Origin: Cellulomonas terrae
GTDB lineage: Bacteria > Actinomycetota > Actinomycetes > Actinomycetales > Cellulomonadaceae
Length of the DNA: 64,000 nt
Direction: 5' to 3'
Assembly: GCF_007990265.1 (NCBI RefSeq)
Contig: NZ_BJWH01000003.1
Span: 1 to 64,000 of the forward strand
Made by a program: the position numbers and the translations under genes. Below the pieces are notes generated by a model that made no database searches, was not told the DNA's origin, and was given only the letters and a program-made list of their open reading frames with translations. Below, piece by piece: positions 1 through 8,163 of the stretch (position 1 is its first letter; each line of letters starts with the position of its first letter).

Positions 1-27
1 CGGGGGTCCTCCAGCGGAGGGCCCCCG
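1..27 (+). terminator. Rho-independent-type hairpin of an upstream gene
   Basis: A 12-bp stem (1-12 with 16-27) closes a 3-nt loop. Its single non-Watson-Crick pair is a U-G wobble only in the plus-strand RNA, so it fits a rightward gene ending before the window. No U-run follows. Only 47 nt separate it from the cellulase start, so that gene's promoter is either here or upstream of the window. Confidence 0.6.
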
Positions 28-74
28 CTCTGCATGCCGGGTCGTCCCGAAACCCTTCAGCACCGAGGAGAACC

Positions 75-2303
75 GTGTCCCCCACCCACCGCCTACGCAT
101 CCTGGCGACGAGCGTCGCCGCGACAGCCGCCCTGGCCGCGCCCCTCGTGATCGGGGCCGTCCCCGCCCACGCCGCCGCCGGTGACGACTGGCTGCACGTC
201 TCGGGCAACAAGATCGTCGACCAGTCCGGCAAGGAGGTGCTGCTCACGGGCACCAACTGGTTCGGGTTCAACGCCAGCGAGCGGGTCTTCCACGGCCTGT
301 GGTCCGCCAACATCACGACGCTGACCAAGAGCATGGCCGACCGCGGCATCAACACCGTGCGCGTGCCGATCTCCACCCAGCTGCTGCTCGAGTGGAAGGC
401 GGGGACGTTCCTCAAGCCGAACGTCAACACGTACGCGAACCCGGAGCTCGAGGGCAAGAACAGCCTGCAGATCTTCGACTACTGGCTGACCCTGTGCGAG
501 AAGTACGGCATCAAGGTCTTCCTCGACGTGCACAGCGCGGAGGCGGACAACGCGGGGCACGTCTACCCGGTCTGGTGGAAGGGATCCATCACCACCGAGG
601 ACGTCTACGCCGGCTGGGAGTGGGTCGCCGAGCGATACAAGAACAACGACACCCTCATCGGTGCGGACCTGAAGAACGAGCCGCACGGGACCCAGGGCTC
701 TGCCGAGCGGGCGAAGTGGGACGGGTCGACCGACAAGGACAACTTCAAGCACTTCGCCGAGACCGCAGGCCGCAAGATCCTGGCGATCAACCCGAACTGG
801 CTGATCTTCGTCGAGGGCATCGAGGTGTACCCGAAGCCCGGCGTCCCGTGGACGTCGACCGGCCTGACGGACTACTACGGCACGTGGTGGGGCGGGAACC
901 TGCGCGGGGTCCGCGACTTCCCCATCGACCTGGGTGCGAACCAGGACCAGCTCGTCTACTCCCCGCACGACTACGGGCCGCTCGTCTTCGAGCAGAAGTG
1001 GTTCCAGGGCGAGTGGGACCGGTCGACGCTCGAGCGCGACGTGTGGGACCCGAACTGGCTGTACCTGCACAAGGAGAACACCGCACCGCTGCTGATCGGC
1101 GAGTGGGGCGGCTTCATGGACGGCGGCCGCAACGAGAAGTGGATGGTCGCGATCCGCGACCTCATCGTCGACCGCCGCCTGAGCCACACGTTCTGGGTGC
1201 TCAACCCGAACTCCGGGGACACCGGCGGCCTGCTCAACTACGACTGGACCACCTGGGACGAGGCGAAGTACGCGCTGCTCAAGCCGTCGTTGTGGCAGGA
1301 CGGCGGGAAGTTCGTCGGGCTCGACCACGCCGTCCCGCTGGGCGGGGTCGGCAGCACCACGGGCAAGTCGGTGTCGGACGTCGGCGGGCAGACCGGTGAC
1401 ACCATCGCGCCGTCCACGCCGACGAACCTGGCCGCCGGGACCGCGACGACCACGAGCATCCCGCTGAGCTGGTCCGCGTCCACCGACAACTCCGGTGGGT
1501 CGGGTGTCGCGGGCTACCAGGTGTACCTGGGCACCACCCTCGTCGGGAGCACGACCTCGACGAGCCTCACCGTGACCGGGCTGGTGGCGGACACGGCCTA
1601 CCAGTTCTCGGTGCGCGCCAAGGACGTCGCCGGCAACGTGTCGGCGGCCTCGACGGCCGTCACCGCACGGACGGCCGTCGGCACCGGCACGGACACGGTC
1701 GCACCGAGCGTCCCGACCGGGCTCGAGGCCGGGACCGGGACGACGACGTCCATCCCGCTGCGGTGGAACGCGTCGACCGACAGCTCCGGCGGCTCGGGCG
1801 TGGCCGGCTACGACGTCTACCGCGCCGGCACGCTGGTCGGGAGCACCACGACGCCCAGCTTCACGGCCACCGGCCTGACCGCGGGGACGTCGTACGTGTT
1901 CACGGTCGTCGCCAAGGACGTCGCCGGCAACCGGTCGGCCGCGTCGTCGGCACTGACGGCGTACACCGCCCCGGACGTGTCCACGGGCTCGTGCGCGGTC
2001 ACGTACACGGCGAACAGCTGGAGCACCGGGTTCACCGGCTCGGTGAAGATCACCAACACGGGCACCAGCCCGCTGGCCGGCTGGTCGTTGGCGTTCACCT
2101 ACGCGAACGGCCAGAAAGTGACGCAGGGCTGGAGCGCCACCTGGTCGCAGACGGGCTCGACCGTCACCGCGACGGGCGTGGCGTGGAACTCGACGCTCGC
2201 ACCCGGCGCGAGCACCGAGATCGGGTTCAACGGCACGCACACCGGGACGAACACCGCACCGACCGCGTTCACGGTGAACGGCGCGTCCTGCACGGTGAGG
2301 TGA
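75..2303 (+). CDS. Secreted GH5 endoglucanase with two Fn3 modules and a CBM2
   Basis: Secreted enzyme that hydrolyses internal beta-1,4 bonds of cellulose. The GTG start has GAGGAG 5 nt upstream. Residues 1-34 form a signal peptide ending AHA. The GH5 barrel spans about 36-420: the proton donor is Glu202 in LKNEPHG and the nucleophile Glu343 in IGEWGGF. Two fibronectin-III modules (about 445-533 and 541-631) are so alike that they look like a tandem duplication. A family 2 carbohydrate-binding module (640-739) has bracketing Cys640 and Cys739 and the usual exposed tryptophans. Catalytic-Fn3-CBM2 order is typical of Cellulomonas cellulases. Substrate could be another beta-1,4-glucan; the cellulase call is strong but exact specificity is inferred. 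It stands alone, bounded by hairpins on both sides. Confidence 0.93.
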   Translation: MSPTHRLRILATSVAATAALAAPLVIGAVPAHAAAGDDWLHVSGNKIVDQSGKEVLLTGTNWFGFNASERVFHGLWSANITTLTKSMADRGINTVRVPISTQLLLEWKAGTFLKPNVNTYANPELEGKNSLQIFDYWLTLCEKYGIKVFLDVHSAEADNAGHVYPVWWKGSITTEDVYAGWEWVAERYKNNDTLIGADLKNEPHGTQGSAERAKWDGSTDKDNFKHFAETAGRKILAINPNWLIFVEGIEVYPKPGVPWTSTGLTDYYGTWWGGNLRGVRDFPIDLGANQDQLVYSPHDYGPLVFEQKWFQGEWDRSTLERDVWDPNWLYLHKENTAPLLIGEWGGFMDGGRNEKWMVAIRDLIVDRRLSHTFWVLNPNSGDTGGLLNYDWTTWDEAKYALLKPSLWQDGGKFVGLDHAVPLGGVGSTTGKSVSDVGGQTGDTIAPSTPTNLAAGTATTTSIPLSWSASTDNSGGSGVAGYQVYLGTTLVGSTTSTSLTVTGLVADTAYQFSVRAKDVAGNVSAASTAVTARTAVGTGTDTVAPSVPTGLEAGTGTTTSIPLRWNASTDSSGGSGVAGYDVYRAGTLVGSTTTPSFTATGLTAGTSYVFTVVAKDVAGNRSAASSALTAYTAPDVSTGSCAVTYTANSWSTGFTGSVKITNTGTSPLAGWSLAFTYANGQKVTQGWSATWSQTGSTVTATGVAWNSTLAPGASTEIGFNGTHTGTNTAPTAFTVNGASCTVR

Positions 2304-2308
2304 CGCGA

Positions 2309-2344
2309 GACGCGCGGGGGTCCGTGACCGGACCCCCGCGCGTC
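2309..2344. terminator. Bidirectional terminator hairpin
   Basis: A perfect 16-bp GC-rich stem (2309-2324 with 2329-2344) with a 4-nt loop begins 5 nt after the cellulase stop and runs into the stop codon of the converging aldolase gene, so it can end both transcripts. Confidence 0.8.
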
Positions 2345-3389
2345 AGCTCACGGCGTCGGTGACCGCGGCGACGAGCTCGTCGATGTCCGCGTCCGTGGTG
2401 TCGAACGAGCACATCAGCCGCACCTCACCGGTCTCGACGATCCAGTCGTAGAAGCGCCACCGCCGGCGCAGGACGTCCGCGACACCGGGCGGGAAGATGA
2501 CGAAGATGCCGTTGGCCTGCGTCGGGCGCGTCACCTGGACGCCCGGCAGGTGCTCGATGCCGGCCCGCAGCCGCGCGGCCATCGCGTTCGCGTGCTGCGC
2601 AGACCGCAGCCACAGGTCACCCTCGTACAGCGCGACCAGCTGTGCCGAGACGAAGCGCATCTTCGAGGCGAGCTGCATGTCCATCTTGCGCAGGTACGTC
2701 AGGCCGCCGTCCGCGGTCGGGTCGAGCACGACGACGGCCTCCCCGAACAGCAGGCCGTTCTTGGTGCCGCCGAGCGACAGGAGGTCGACGCCCGCGTCCG
2801 TCGTGAACGCGCGCAGCGGCACGCCCAGGCTCGCCGCCGCGTTCGAGATCCGCGCGCCGTCGAGGTGCAGGCGCAACCCGTGCTCGTGCGCCTGGTCGGC
2901 CAGGGCGCGGACCTCGTCGGGCGTGTAGAGCGTGCCCAGCTCGGTGGACTGCGTGATCGACACGACGCCCGGCTGGGCGCGGTGCTCGTCGCCGAACCCC
3001 CAGGCCTGCGTCGCGACGAGCTCGGGCGTCAGCTTCCCGTCGGGCGTGGGGACGGTGAGCAGCTTGATGCCGCCCATGCGTTCGGGGGCGCCGTTCTCGT
3101 CCGTGTGGATGTGCGCGGTCTCCGCGCAGACGACCGCACCCCAGCGCGGCAGGACCGACTGCAGCGACAGCACGTTGGCGCCGGTGCCGTTGAACACCGG
3201 GAACACCGTGGCCCGCTCGCCGAAGTGCTGGACGACCACCTCGTGGAGCCGGGACGTGTACACGTCCTCGCCGTACGCGGTCTGGTGGCCGCCGTTGGCG
3301 TCGGCGATCGCGGCGAGCACCTCGGGGTGCACCCCCGCGTAGTTGTCGGAGGCGAAGTCGCGGCGGTCGGCATCGTGCAGTCGGGTCAC
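2343..3389 (-). CDS. Low-specificity L-threonine aldolase (PLP enzyme)
   Basis: Cleaves L-threonine or allo-threonine to glycine and acetaldehyde in the cytoplasm. The protein is 348 aa, the normal family length, and starts VTRLHDADRRDFASDN. The frame stays open about 115 codons further upstream, but that stretch is compositionally odd and unlike the family, so the GTG at 3389 is preferred. The PLP-binding lysine is Lys210 in LGGTKNG, preceded by the HLDGAR motif (about 175-180) where the Asp contacts the pyridine nitrogen. It is a single gene, convergent with the cellulase. Regulation is not evident. Confidence in family is high; substrate stereospecificity cannot be read. Confidence 0.9.
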   Translation of the reverse strand: MTRLHDADRRDFASDNYAGVHPEVLAAIADANGGHQTAYGEDVYTSRLHEVVVQHFGERATVFPVFNGTGANVLSLQSVLPRWGAVVCAETAHIHTDENGAPERMGGIKLLTVPTPDGKLTPELVATQAWGFGDEHRAQPGVVSITQSTELGTLYTPDEVRALADQAHEHGLRLHLDGARISNAAASLGVPLRAFTTDAGVDLLSLGGTKNGLLFGEAVVVLDPTADGGLTYLRKMDMQLASKMRFVSAQLVALYEGDLWLRSAQHANAMAARLRAGIEHLPGVQVTRPTQANGIFVIFPPGVADVLRRRWRFYDWIVETGEVRLMCSFDTTDADIDELVAAVTDAVS

Positions 3390-3476
3390 GGGGACCAGTC
3401 TCCCCGACGACCGCCGTCCACCTGCGCACGACGGGCGGGTGCGGCATGATCCGTGCAGACCACGAGGAGGACGACC

Positions 3477-3965
3477 GTGCACGAGCACGATGCAAACCCG
3501 GACGACGGCCGGGACGAGACCCACAACGAGCGCGCGGACCGCAACTGGAACGAGCTCCTGCAGGAGCTGCGCGTCACGCAGACCGGCACGCAGATCCTCA
3601 CCGGCTTCCTGCTGACGATCCCGTTCCAGCAGCGGTTCGGGGACCTCGACGCGTACCAGAAGGACCTCTACCTCGTGCTCGTGGTCCTCGCCGTGCTGGC
3701 GACCGCGCTGTTCGTCGCGCCCGTCAGCCTGCACCGCATCCTCTTCGGCCGGCGCCTCAAGCCCGAGCTGGTGACGGCCGGCGGCCGGTTCGCCCGCGCG
3801 GGTCTCGTCGTGCTCGCCCTCGTCATGGCCGGCAGCGCGATGCTGATCTTCGACGTGGTCCTCTCCCGCGACGCGGGGCTCACCGTCGGGATCGCGTCGC
3901 TGGTGCTGCTCTTCGCGTCGTGGTGGGTGGTCCCCCGGCTGATCGCCCGGCGCGCGCGGGACTGA
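3477..3965 (+). CDS. DUF6328 family membrane protein
   Basis: A 162-aa protein with a charged N-terminus (about 1-35) and four hydrophobic segments: about 40-55, 68-90, 105-125 and 130-150. The conserved block RVTQTGTQILTGFLLTIPF near residues 32-50 is the hallmark of DUF6328 (annotated in many actinobacteria, function unknown). The GTG at 3477 has a perfect GAGGAGG 6 nt upstream and is preferred over the earlier in-frame start at 3453. It diverges from the aldolase gene, with an 87-bp intergenic region. No function is known or proposed. Confidence 0.8.
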   Translation: MHEHDANPDDGRDETHNERADRNWNELLQELRVTQTGTQILTGFLLTIPFQQRFGDLDAYQKDLYLVLVVLAVLATALFVAPVSLHRILFGRRLKPELVTAGGRFARAGLVVLALVMAGSAMLIFDVVLSRDAGLTVGIASLVLLFASWWVVPRLIARRARD

Positions 3966-3983
3966 GTCGCGCAGAAGACCTGA

Positions 3984-4287
3984 CCACGACCTGGGCGAGC
4001 GATACGGTCACCCACCTGCTGCCCACTGGCCGTCGACGGCGGCAGCACGCTGCACGTCCTGGTCGACGGTCGCCCAGCCGTCCTGCGATGGCTTCATGGT
4101 GCCTGGTACGGCCCCAGCACCGGTCGGTACGTGCGCGACCTCAGCGTCCAGCAGGGCGTGGAGCCCGTGTTCGGCGTACCGCTCTGGCTGCGTACCGAGT
4201 GCTGCGGCGGTCACCCGCTCTGGCGAACGACGAGGAGCACCTGACCTACCTCGAGGCTACGTCCGCACGAGCCTCACGGAGGCGTGA
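3984..4287 (+). pseudogene. Frameshifted remnant resembling the C-terminus of a zinc-ribbon conserved protein
   Basis: This is the only stretch above 300 bp (3966-4293) without an intact gene. One plus frame reads protein-like from about 4032 (VDGGSTLHVLVDGRPAVLRW) to LWLRTECCGGHPLW at 4223. The continuation LWANDEEHLTYLE lies in the -1 frame, and GYVRTSLTEA then a stop at 4285-4287 lies in yet another -1 frame. Joined, the pieces resemble the end of actinobacterial proteins with a pattern like LWLQ...G..FWAYN..HLDYLE.YV. Two single-base deletions explain it, so decay or sequencing error are both possible. The 5' part is not recognisable and has an in-frame stop at 3981. The pieces were joined by eye. 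Confidence 0.5.
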
Positions 4288-4293
4288 GCCTCG

Positions 4294-4698
4294 TCAGGAC
4301 GCCGAGGCTGCGCGGCAGGTGGCGCAGGTGCCGACGAGCTCGATGGTGTGGTCGACGTCGTCGAACCCGTGCGCCGCGCCGACCTGGGCCGCCCATGCCT
4401 CCGCCTGACCGGCCTCGATCTCGACCGTGCGACCGCAGCTGCGGCACACCAGGTGGTGGTGGTGGCTGCGCTGCTCGCACCGGCGGTAGACCGACTCGCC
4501 GTCCTCGGTGCGCAGGACGTCGACGTCCCCGTGCTCCGAGAGGCTCTGCACCGCCCGGTACACGGTGGCGAGCCCGACGCTGGACCCGCGGGCGCGGAGC
4601 ATCTCGTGGAGCTGCTGGGCGCTGCGGAACTCGTCGATGTCCTCGAGGAGGTCGAGGATCTCGGCGCGCTGTCGCGTCTGACGTGGGACGACGACCAT
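4294..4698 (-). CDS. Fur-superfamily metal-responsive repressor (Zur/Fur type)
   Basis: A 134-aa DNA-binding regulator of metal uptake. The winged helix is at about 8-70 (recognition helix near VGLATVYRAVQSL, 41-53). A CxxC pair at 85/88 and another at 125/128 form the structural zinc site. A four-histidine run at 79-82 with Cys74 and Glu98 suggests the sensing site. Two adjacent ATGs exist: the second (4698) is 6 nt from AGGAGG while the first (4701) is only 3 nt away, so 4698 is chosen. It lies downstream of HU in the same direction but behind a hairpin and its own promoter. Whether it senses zinc (Zur) or iron cannot be settled from sequence alone; Zur is favoured by the histidine run. Confidence 0.85.
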   Translation of the reverse strand: MVVVPRQTRQRAEILDLLEDIDEFRSAQQLHEMLRARGSSVGLATVYRAVQSLSEHGDVDVLRTEDGESVYRRCEQRSHHHHLVCRSCGRTVEIEAGQAEAWAAQVGAAHGFDDVDHTIELVGTCATCRAASAS

Positions 4699-4713
4699 CA
4701 TCGACCTCCTTCC

Positions 4714-4733
4714 TGAGACTGGTTCCCACTATA
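4714..4733 (-). promoter_or_regulatory. Promoter and candidate operator of the Fur/Zur gene
   Basis: Reading leftward, TATAGT (4733-4728) is a good -10 box. Immediately downstream is an imperfect 15-bp inverted repeat, TGAGACTGGTTCCCA on the plus strand (4714-4728), then the Shine-Dalgarno. An operator placed on the transcription start would give autoregulation. The palindrome is weak and its owner is inferred. Confidence 0.4.
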
Positions 4734-4744
4734 ACGCGACCGAG

Positions 4745-4768
4745 CCCCCGATCCCGGAGGATCGAGGG
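4745..4768 (-). terminator. Hairpin ending the HU transcript
   Basis: A 10-bp stem (4745-4754 with 4759-4768) has its only imperfect pair as a G-U wobble in minus-strand RNA. It sits 20 nt past the HU stop and separates HU from the Fur-type gene. Confidence 0.6.
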
Positions 4769-4787
4769 CCCGGTCGAGGTGCTGAGG

Positions 4788-5069
4788 TCAGCCCTGGACG
4801 GCGCGCTTGAGGGCGCTGCCGGCGGTGAGCTTCACGCGGTAGCCCGCGGGGATCTCCAGCTTCTCGCCCGTCTGGGGGTTGATGCCGGTGCGAGCACCAC
4901 GCTCGGCGCGGGCCACGGCCAGGAAACCGGGGATCGTGACGGCCTCGCCGGCGGCGAGGTTCTCGACGAGAACCTCCTGGAAGGCCTTGAGGGCCTTGTC
5001 CGCGTCGGTGTTGGTCAGGCCGGTCTTGGCCGCGACGGCCTGGACGAGCTCGGTGCGGTTCACGCTCAC
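4788..5069 (-). CDS. hup: HU-family nucleoid DNA-bending protein
   Basis: A 93-aa histone-like protein that binds and bends DNA as a dimer. It starts MSVNRTELVQAVAAKTGL (dimerisation helices), has the FLAVARAERGARTG turn and the DNA-embracing beta arm INPQTGEKLEIPAGYRVKL around residues 62-80, then ends TAGSALKRAVQG. Length and sequence are canonical for the short actinobacterial HU without the lysine-rich tail found in mycobacteria and Streptomyces HupS. GAGGAG lies 9 nt upstream of the ATG. The transcript ends at the hairpin just downstream. The 145-bp gap upstream holds a possible -10 (TTAGTG around 5171-5176, minus), giving a leader of roughly 95 nt. Confidence 0.95.
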   Translation of the reverse strand: MSVNRTELVQAVAAKTGLTNTDADKALKAFQEVLVENLAAGEAVTIPGFLAVARAERGARTGINPQTGEKLEIPAGYRVKLTAGSALKRAVQG

Positions 5070-5214
5070 TGGATGTGCTCCTCTGTGTTCACTCGGACAT
5101 GCGGGCCCACTTCCGGGCCGTTCCCCGGGGCGCGCGGCAGTACCGCGAGTTCCGGGGACGATCGGCTGACACTAACCCGACTTCCGCGGGAATCCGTGCA
5201 TCGGGCGTGTCGCG

Positions 5215-6246
5215 TCACCTGTGGGTTCGCGCCAGGAGGTCCTCCACCGGCCACGTCGTGATCACGCGGGCGGGGTCGAGGTCGTGCTGCGCTGCTCGGG
5301 CGCAGCCGGCCCCGAGCCAGTCCAGCTGACCCGGTGCGTGGGCGTCCGTGTCGATGGAGAAGTCGCACCCGGCCTCGATCGCGATCGCGAGCAGCTCGTG
5401 CGGGGGGTCGAGGCGGTCGGGGCGGCAGTTGATCTCGACGGCGACGCCGTGCTCGGCGCAGGCGTCGAACACGGCGCGCGCGTCGAACTCGCTCTGCGGC
5501 CGGCTCTTGCCCTTGATCTGCCGCCCCGTGCAGTGCCCGAGGACGTCGGTCCGGGGGTTGCGCACCGCGGCGATCATCCGGCGGGTCATCGGCCCCGACT
5601 CCATCCGGAGCTTCGAGTGCACGGACGCCACCACGACGTCGAGCTCGTCGAGCAGGGAGGGGTCCTGGTCGAGGCCGCCGTCGTCGAGGATGTCGACCTC
5701 GATGCCGGTGAGCACCCGGAACGGTCCCACGGCGCCGTTCAGCGCCCTGACCTGCTCCAGCTGCGCGCGCAGCCGCGACGCCGACAGCCCGTTGGCCACG
5801 GTCAAGCGGGGCGAGTGGTCCGTGATCGCGAGGTACTCGTGCCCCAGCTCCATCGCCGCGAGGACCATCTCCTGGATCGGCGTCTTCCCGTCGGACGCCT
5901 CGGTGTGCGAGTGGAGATCACCGCGCAGGCGTTCCCGCAGTGCGGCGGCGCCCGGCTCGAGCGAGGTCGCATGCTCACGCTCGAGCTCGTCCAGGTACTC
6001 GACGGGCTTGCCCCGCAGCACGTGGGCGACCACGTCGGCCGTGCGCGCCCCCACCGCGGGCAGGTCGGTCAGCGACCCCGAGGCGGCCAGCGCGACCAGG
6101 CGGTCGGGCGCCTGCCGCTCGATGCTGCGCGCAGCACCGCGGAACGCCTCGCTGCGGTAGGGGCTCGCCTGGGCGCGCTCCAGCAGGAAGGCGATACGAC
6201 GCAACGCCGCGACCGCGTCGGCCTGCCGGTCGGCGGACGAGGTCAC
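5215..6246 (-). CDS. PHP-domain phosphoesterase with a PolX-type N-terminal helix-hairpin-helix region
   Basis: A 343-aa metal-dependent phosphoesterase. Residues 1-100 look like the 8-kDa/HhH part of family X polymerases (the LTDLPAVGARTADVVAHVL hairpin at about 59-77). The nucleotidyl-transferase part is missing, and a PHP domain starts at about 108. Metal ligands are visible as HSH (112-114), the ITDHS block (about 142-146), a Glu in GIEVDIL, HSKL, HCTGR and the C-terminal DTDAH. Its start overlaps the Ku stop by 4 bp (ATGA), so it is co-transcribed with and translationally coupled to Ku. That suggests a role in processing DNA ends, for example removing 3'-phosphates or nucleotides. The repair role is inferred; histidinol-phosphatase-like activity is the alternative. 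Confidence 0.85.
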   Translation of the reverse strand: MTSSADRQADAVAALRRIAFLLERAQASPYRSEAFRGAARSIERQAPDRLVALAASGSLTDLPAVGARTADVVAHVLRGKPVEYLDELEREHATSLEPGAAALRERLRGDLHSHTEASDGKTPIQEMVLAAMELGHEYLAITDHSPRLTVANGLSASRLRAQLEQVRALNGAVGPFRVLTGIEVDILDDGGLDQDPSLLDELDVVVASVHSKLRMESGPMTRRMIAAVRNPRTDVLGHCTGRQIKGKSRPQSEFDARAVFDACAEHGVAVEINCRPDRLDPPHELLAIAIEAGCDFSIDTDAHAPGQLDWLGAGCARAAQHDLDPARVITTWPVEDLLARTHR

Positions 6247-7151
6247 GACGCCTTGCGGCGCGTCTTGCGCGGGGTCGGCTCGTCCTCGTCGGCCTTCTTC
6301 TTCGCCTTGGTCTTCGGCTTCGGCTTCGGCTCGGCCTCCGGCTCGGGCTCCTCACCACGAGCGCCGCGTGCCTTCTCGACGCTGCGCTGCAGAGCCGCCA
6401 GCAGGTCGACGACGTCGCCGCCGCCCTCGCCTGCACCCTCCTCGCCGACCGGCACCGGGACCGCACGGGTGCTCCCGGACGAGACCTTGGCCTCGATGAG
6501 CTGCTCCAGCGCGCCCGCATAGCGGTCCTCGTACTGCGACGGGTCGAAGTCCGCCGCCAGCGAGTCGACCAACGACGCCGCCATCGCGAGCTCCTGAGGG
6601 CGCACCGAGACGTCCTCGTCGAGCACCGGGAAGTCGGCCGCGCGCACCTCGTCGGGCCACAGCAGCGTCTGCATGACGATGACGTTGTCCCGGACGCGCA
6701 GGATCGCCATCGACTCGCGCTGACGCAGCGCCACCTTCACCACGGCCACCCGGTCCGCCTGCTCGAGCGCACCGCGCAGCAGCGCGTACGGCTTGGCGGC
6801 GGTCTTCTCCGGCTCCAGGTAGTACGTCTTCTGCAGCAGGATCGGGTCGACCTGGTCCACCGGCACGAACTCGAGCACCTCGATCTCGCGCTCGGTCGAC
6901 AACGGCAGCGACTTGAAGTCCTCGTCGGTGAGCACCACGAGCTCGCCGTCGTCCGTCTCGTAGCCCTTCGCGATGTCCGACATCTCGACGGGCTCGCCGT
7001 CGATGCTGCAGAACTTGCGGTACCGGATGCGTCCGCCGTCCTCCTTGTGCACCTGGTGCAGCGTGACCTCGTGCTCCCCCGTCGCCGAGTAGAGCCGCAC
7101 CGGGACGTTGACCAGCCCGAAGGCGACCGCGCCCTTCCAGATCGCTCGCAT
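6243..7151 (-). CDS. ku: Ku homodimer DNA-end-binding protein
   Basis: Bacterial Ku threads onto double-strand ends and recruits the NHEJ ligase/polymerase. The 302-aa protein begins MRAIWKGAVAFGLVNVPVRLYSAT, the classic Ku opening, followed by the core ring region. After about residue 245 it has a lysine-rich low-complexity tail (KPKPKTKAKKK), a known DNA-binding extension of many actinobacterial Ku proteins. The gene heads an operon with the PHP gene and diverges from the ligase gene, with 82 bp between the two start codons. Clear family call. Confidence 0.95.
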   Translation of the reverse strand: MRAIWKGAVAFGLVNVPVRLYSATGEHEVTLHQVHKEDGGRIRYRKFCSIDGEPVEMSDIAKGYETDDGELVVLTDEDFKSLPLSTEREIEVLEFVPVDQVDPILLQKTYYLEPEKTAAKPYALLRGALEQADRVAVVKVALRQRESMAILRVRDNVIVMQTLLWPDEVRAADFPVLDEDVSVRPQELAMAASLVDSLAADFDPSQYEDRYAGALEQLIEAKVSSGSTRAVPVPVGEEGAGEGGGDVVDLLAALQRSVEKARGARGEEPEPEAEPKPKPKTKAKKKADEDEPTPRKTRRKAS

Positions 7152-7233
7152 GGCCGTGTCCTCCAGTGATGGCTGCTGGGCGTGTCGGTACCAAGCCGCG
7201 ACCGGCGCGGCCTCCTATGGGCAGGATGGACCC

Positions 7234-8163
7234 GTGGAGCCCATGCTCGCCACCCCTGCGTCCAGTCCGGCGGAGCTCCCGCGCGGGCCGGAGTGGGCCT
7301 ACGAGGTGAAGTGGGACGGGGTGCGTGCGCTCGCGGACACCACCTCGGGCCGGCTGCGGCTGTGGAGCCGCAACGAGCGCGAGATCACCGCGGCGTACCC
7401 GGAGCTGCGCGGGCTGGAGGCGGTCCAGGGCGCCGTGCTGGACGGGGAGATCGTGCTCATGGCGGACGGGATCCCCTCGTTCACGGCCCTCGCGGAGCGC
7501 ATGCACGTGCGTGATCCTCGGCGTGCGGAGGTGCTCGCTGCGAAGCGGCCGGTGACGTTCCTCGTGTTCGACGTGCTCCGGCTGTACGGCGTCGACGTCA
7601 CCCGCAGCACGTACGACGAGCGCCGCGACACGCTGTCCCGGCTCGACCTGCCCGACCGCGTCGAGCTCTCCCCCGTCTACCCGGACGGGCAGGAGCTCTG
7701 GGAGGTCACCAAGCAGCTCGGGCTCGAGGGCGTCGTCGCCAAGCGCCGGTCGTCCCCGTACGTGCCGGGCCGACGTTCACCCGACTGGGTCAAGGCCCCG
7801 CACCGCCGCACGCGCGCGGCGCTGGTGGGCGGATGGCGCGAGGAGACGAACGGCTCGGGCCGGATGGGTGCGGTCCTGTTCGGGGCACGCGACGCCGACG
7901 GTGCCCTGCGCTACCTCGGCCGGGCCGGCAGCGGGCTGACGGGCCGGCGCGCGACGGACCTGCTCAAGCTGCTGGTGCCGCGCAGCGACTCCCCGTTCGA
8001 CGACGAGGTGCCGGCCGTCGACGCACGCGGCACCCGCTGGTGCGAGCCGACCGTCGTCGTCGACACGCTGTACCTCGCCCGCAACCCGACCGGTCGGCTG
8101 CGCCAGCCGGTCGTGCGGGCCGTCCGCACCGACACCGACGCCGACCCGTGGGAGCAGCCGTGA
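7234..8163 (+). CDS. ATP-dependent DNA ligase, NHEJ (LigD-ligase/LigC) type
   Basis: A 309-aa stand-alone ligase that seals nicks using ATP. The GTG at 7234 is chosen because GCAGGA lies 7 nt upstream and the family start VEPMLA follows; a longer in-frame extension exists but overlaps the divergent Ku start. The adenylated lysine is Lys26 in YEVKWDGVR. Further nucleotidyltransferase motifs are visible: DGEIV, FDVLR, EGVVAKR and DWVK. The OB-fold domain follows from about residue 190. In LigD enzymes this module is fused to polymerase and phosphoesterase domains; here it is separate and overlaps the next gene by 4 bp. It is divergent from ku, so a compact NHEJ locus. Confidence 0.9.
   Translation: MEPMLATPASSPAELPRGPEWAYEVKWDGVRALADTTSGRLRLWSRNEREITAAYPELRGLEAVQGAVLDGEIVLMADGIPSFTALAERMHVRDPRRAEVLAAKRPVTFLVFDVLRLYGVDVTRSTYDERRDTLSRLDLPDRVELSPVYPDGQELWEVTKQLGLEGVVAKRRSSPYVPGRRSPDWVKAPHRRTRAALVGGWREETNGSGRMGAVLFGARDADGALRYLGRAGSGLTGRRATDLLKLLVPRSDSPFDDEVPAVDARGTRWCEPTVVVDTLYLARNPTGRLRQPVVRAVRTDTDADPWEQP

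Noticed and set aside
93..2240. Long open frame antisense to the cellulase gene
   Set aside because: Arg/Ala/Gly-rich product with no domain; long antisense frames are expected in GC-rich DNA. The same applies to other long shadows such as those opposite mqo, GH74 and GH35.
3390..3734. N-terminal extension of the threonine aldolase frame
   Set aside because: Overlaps the divergent DUF6328 gene, is low-complexity, and lies outside the normal family length.
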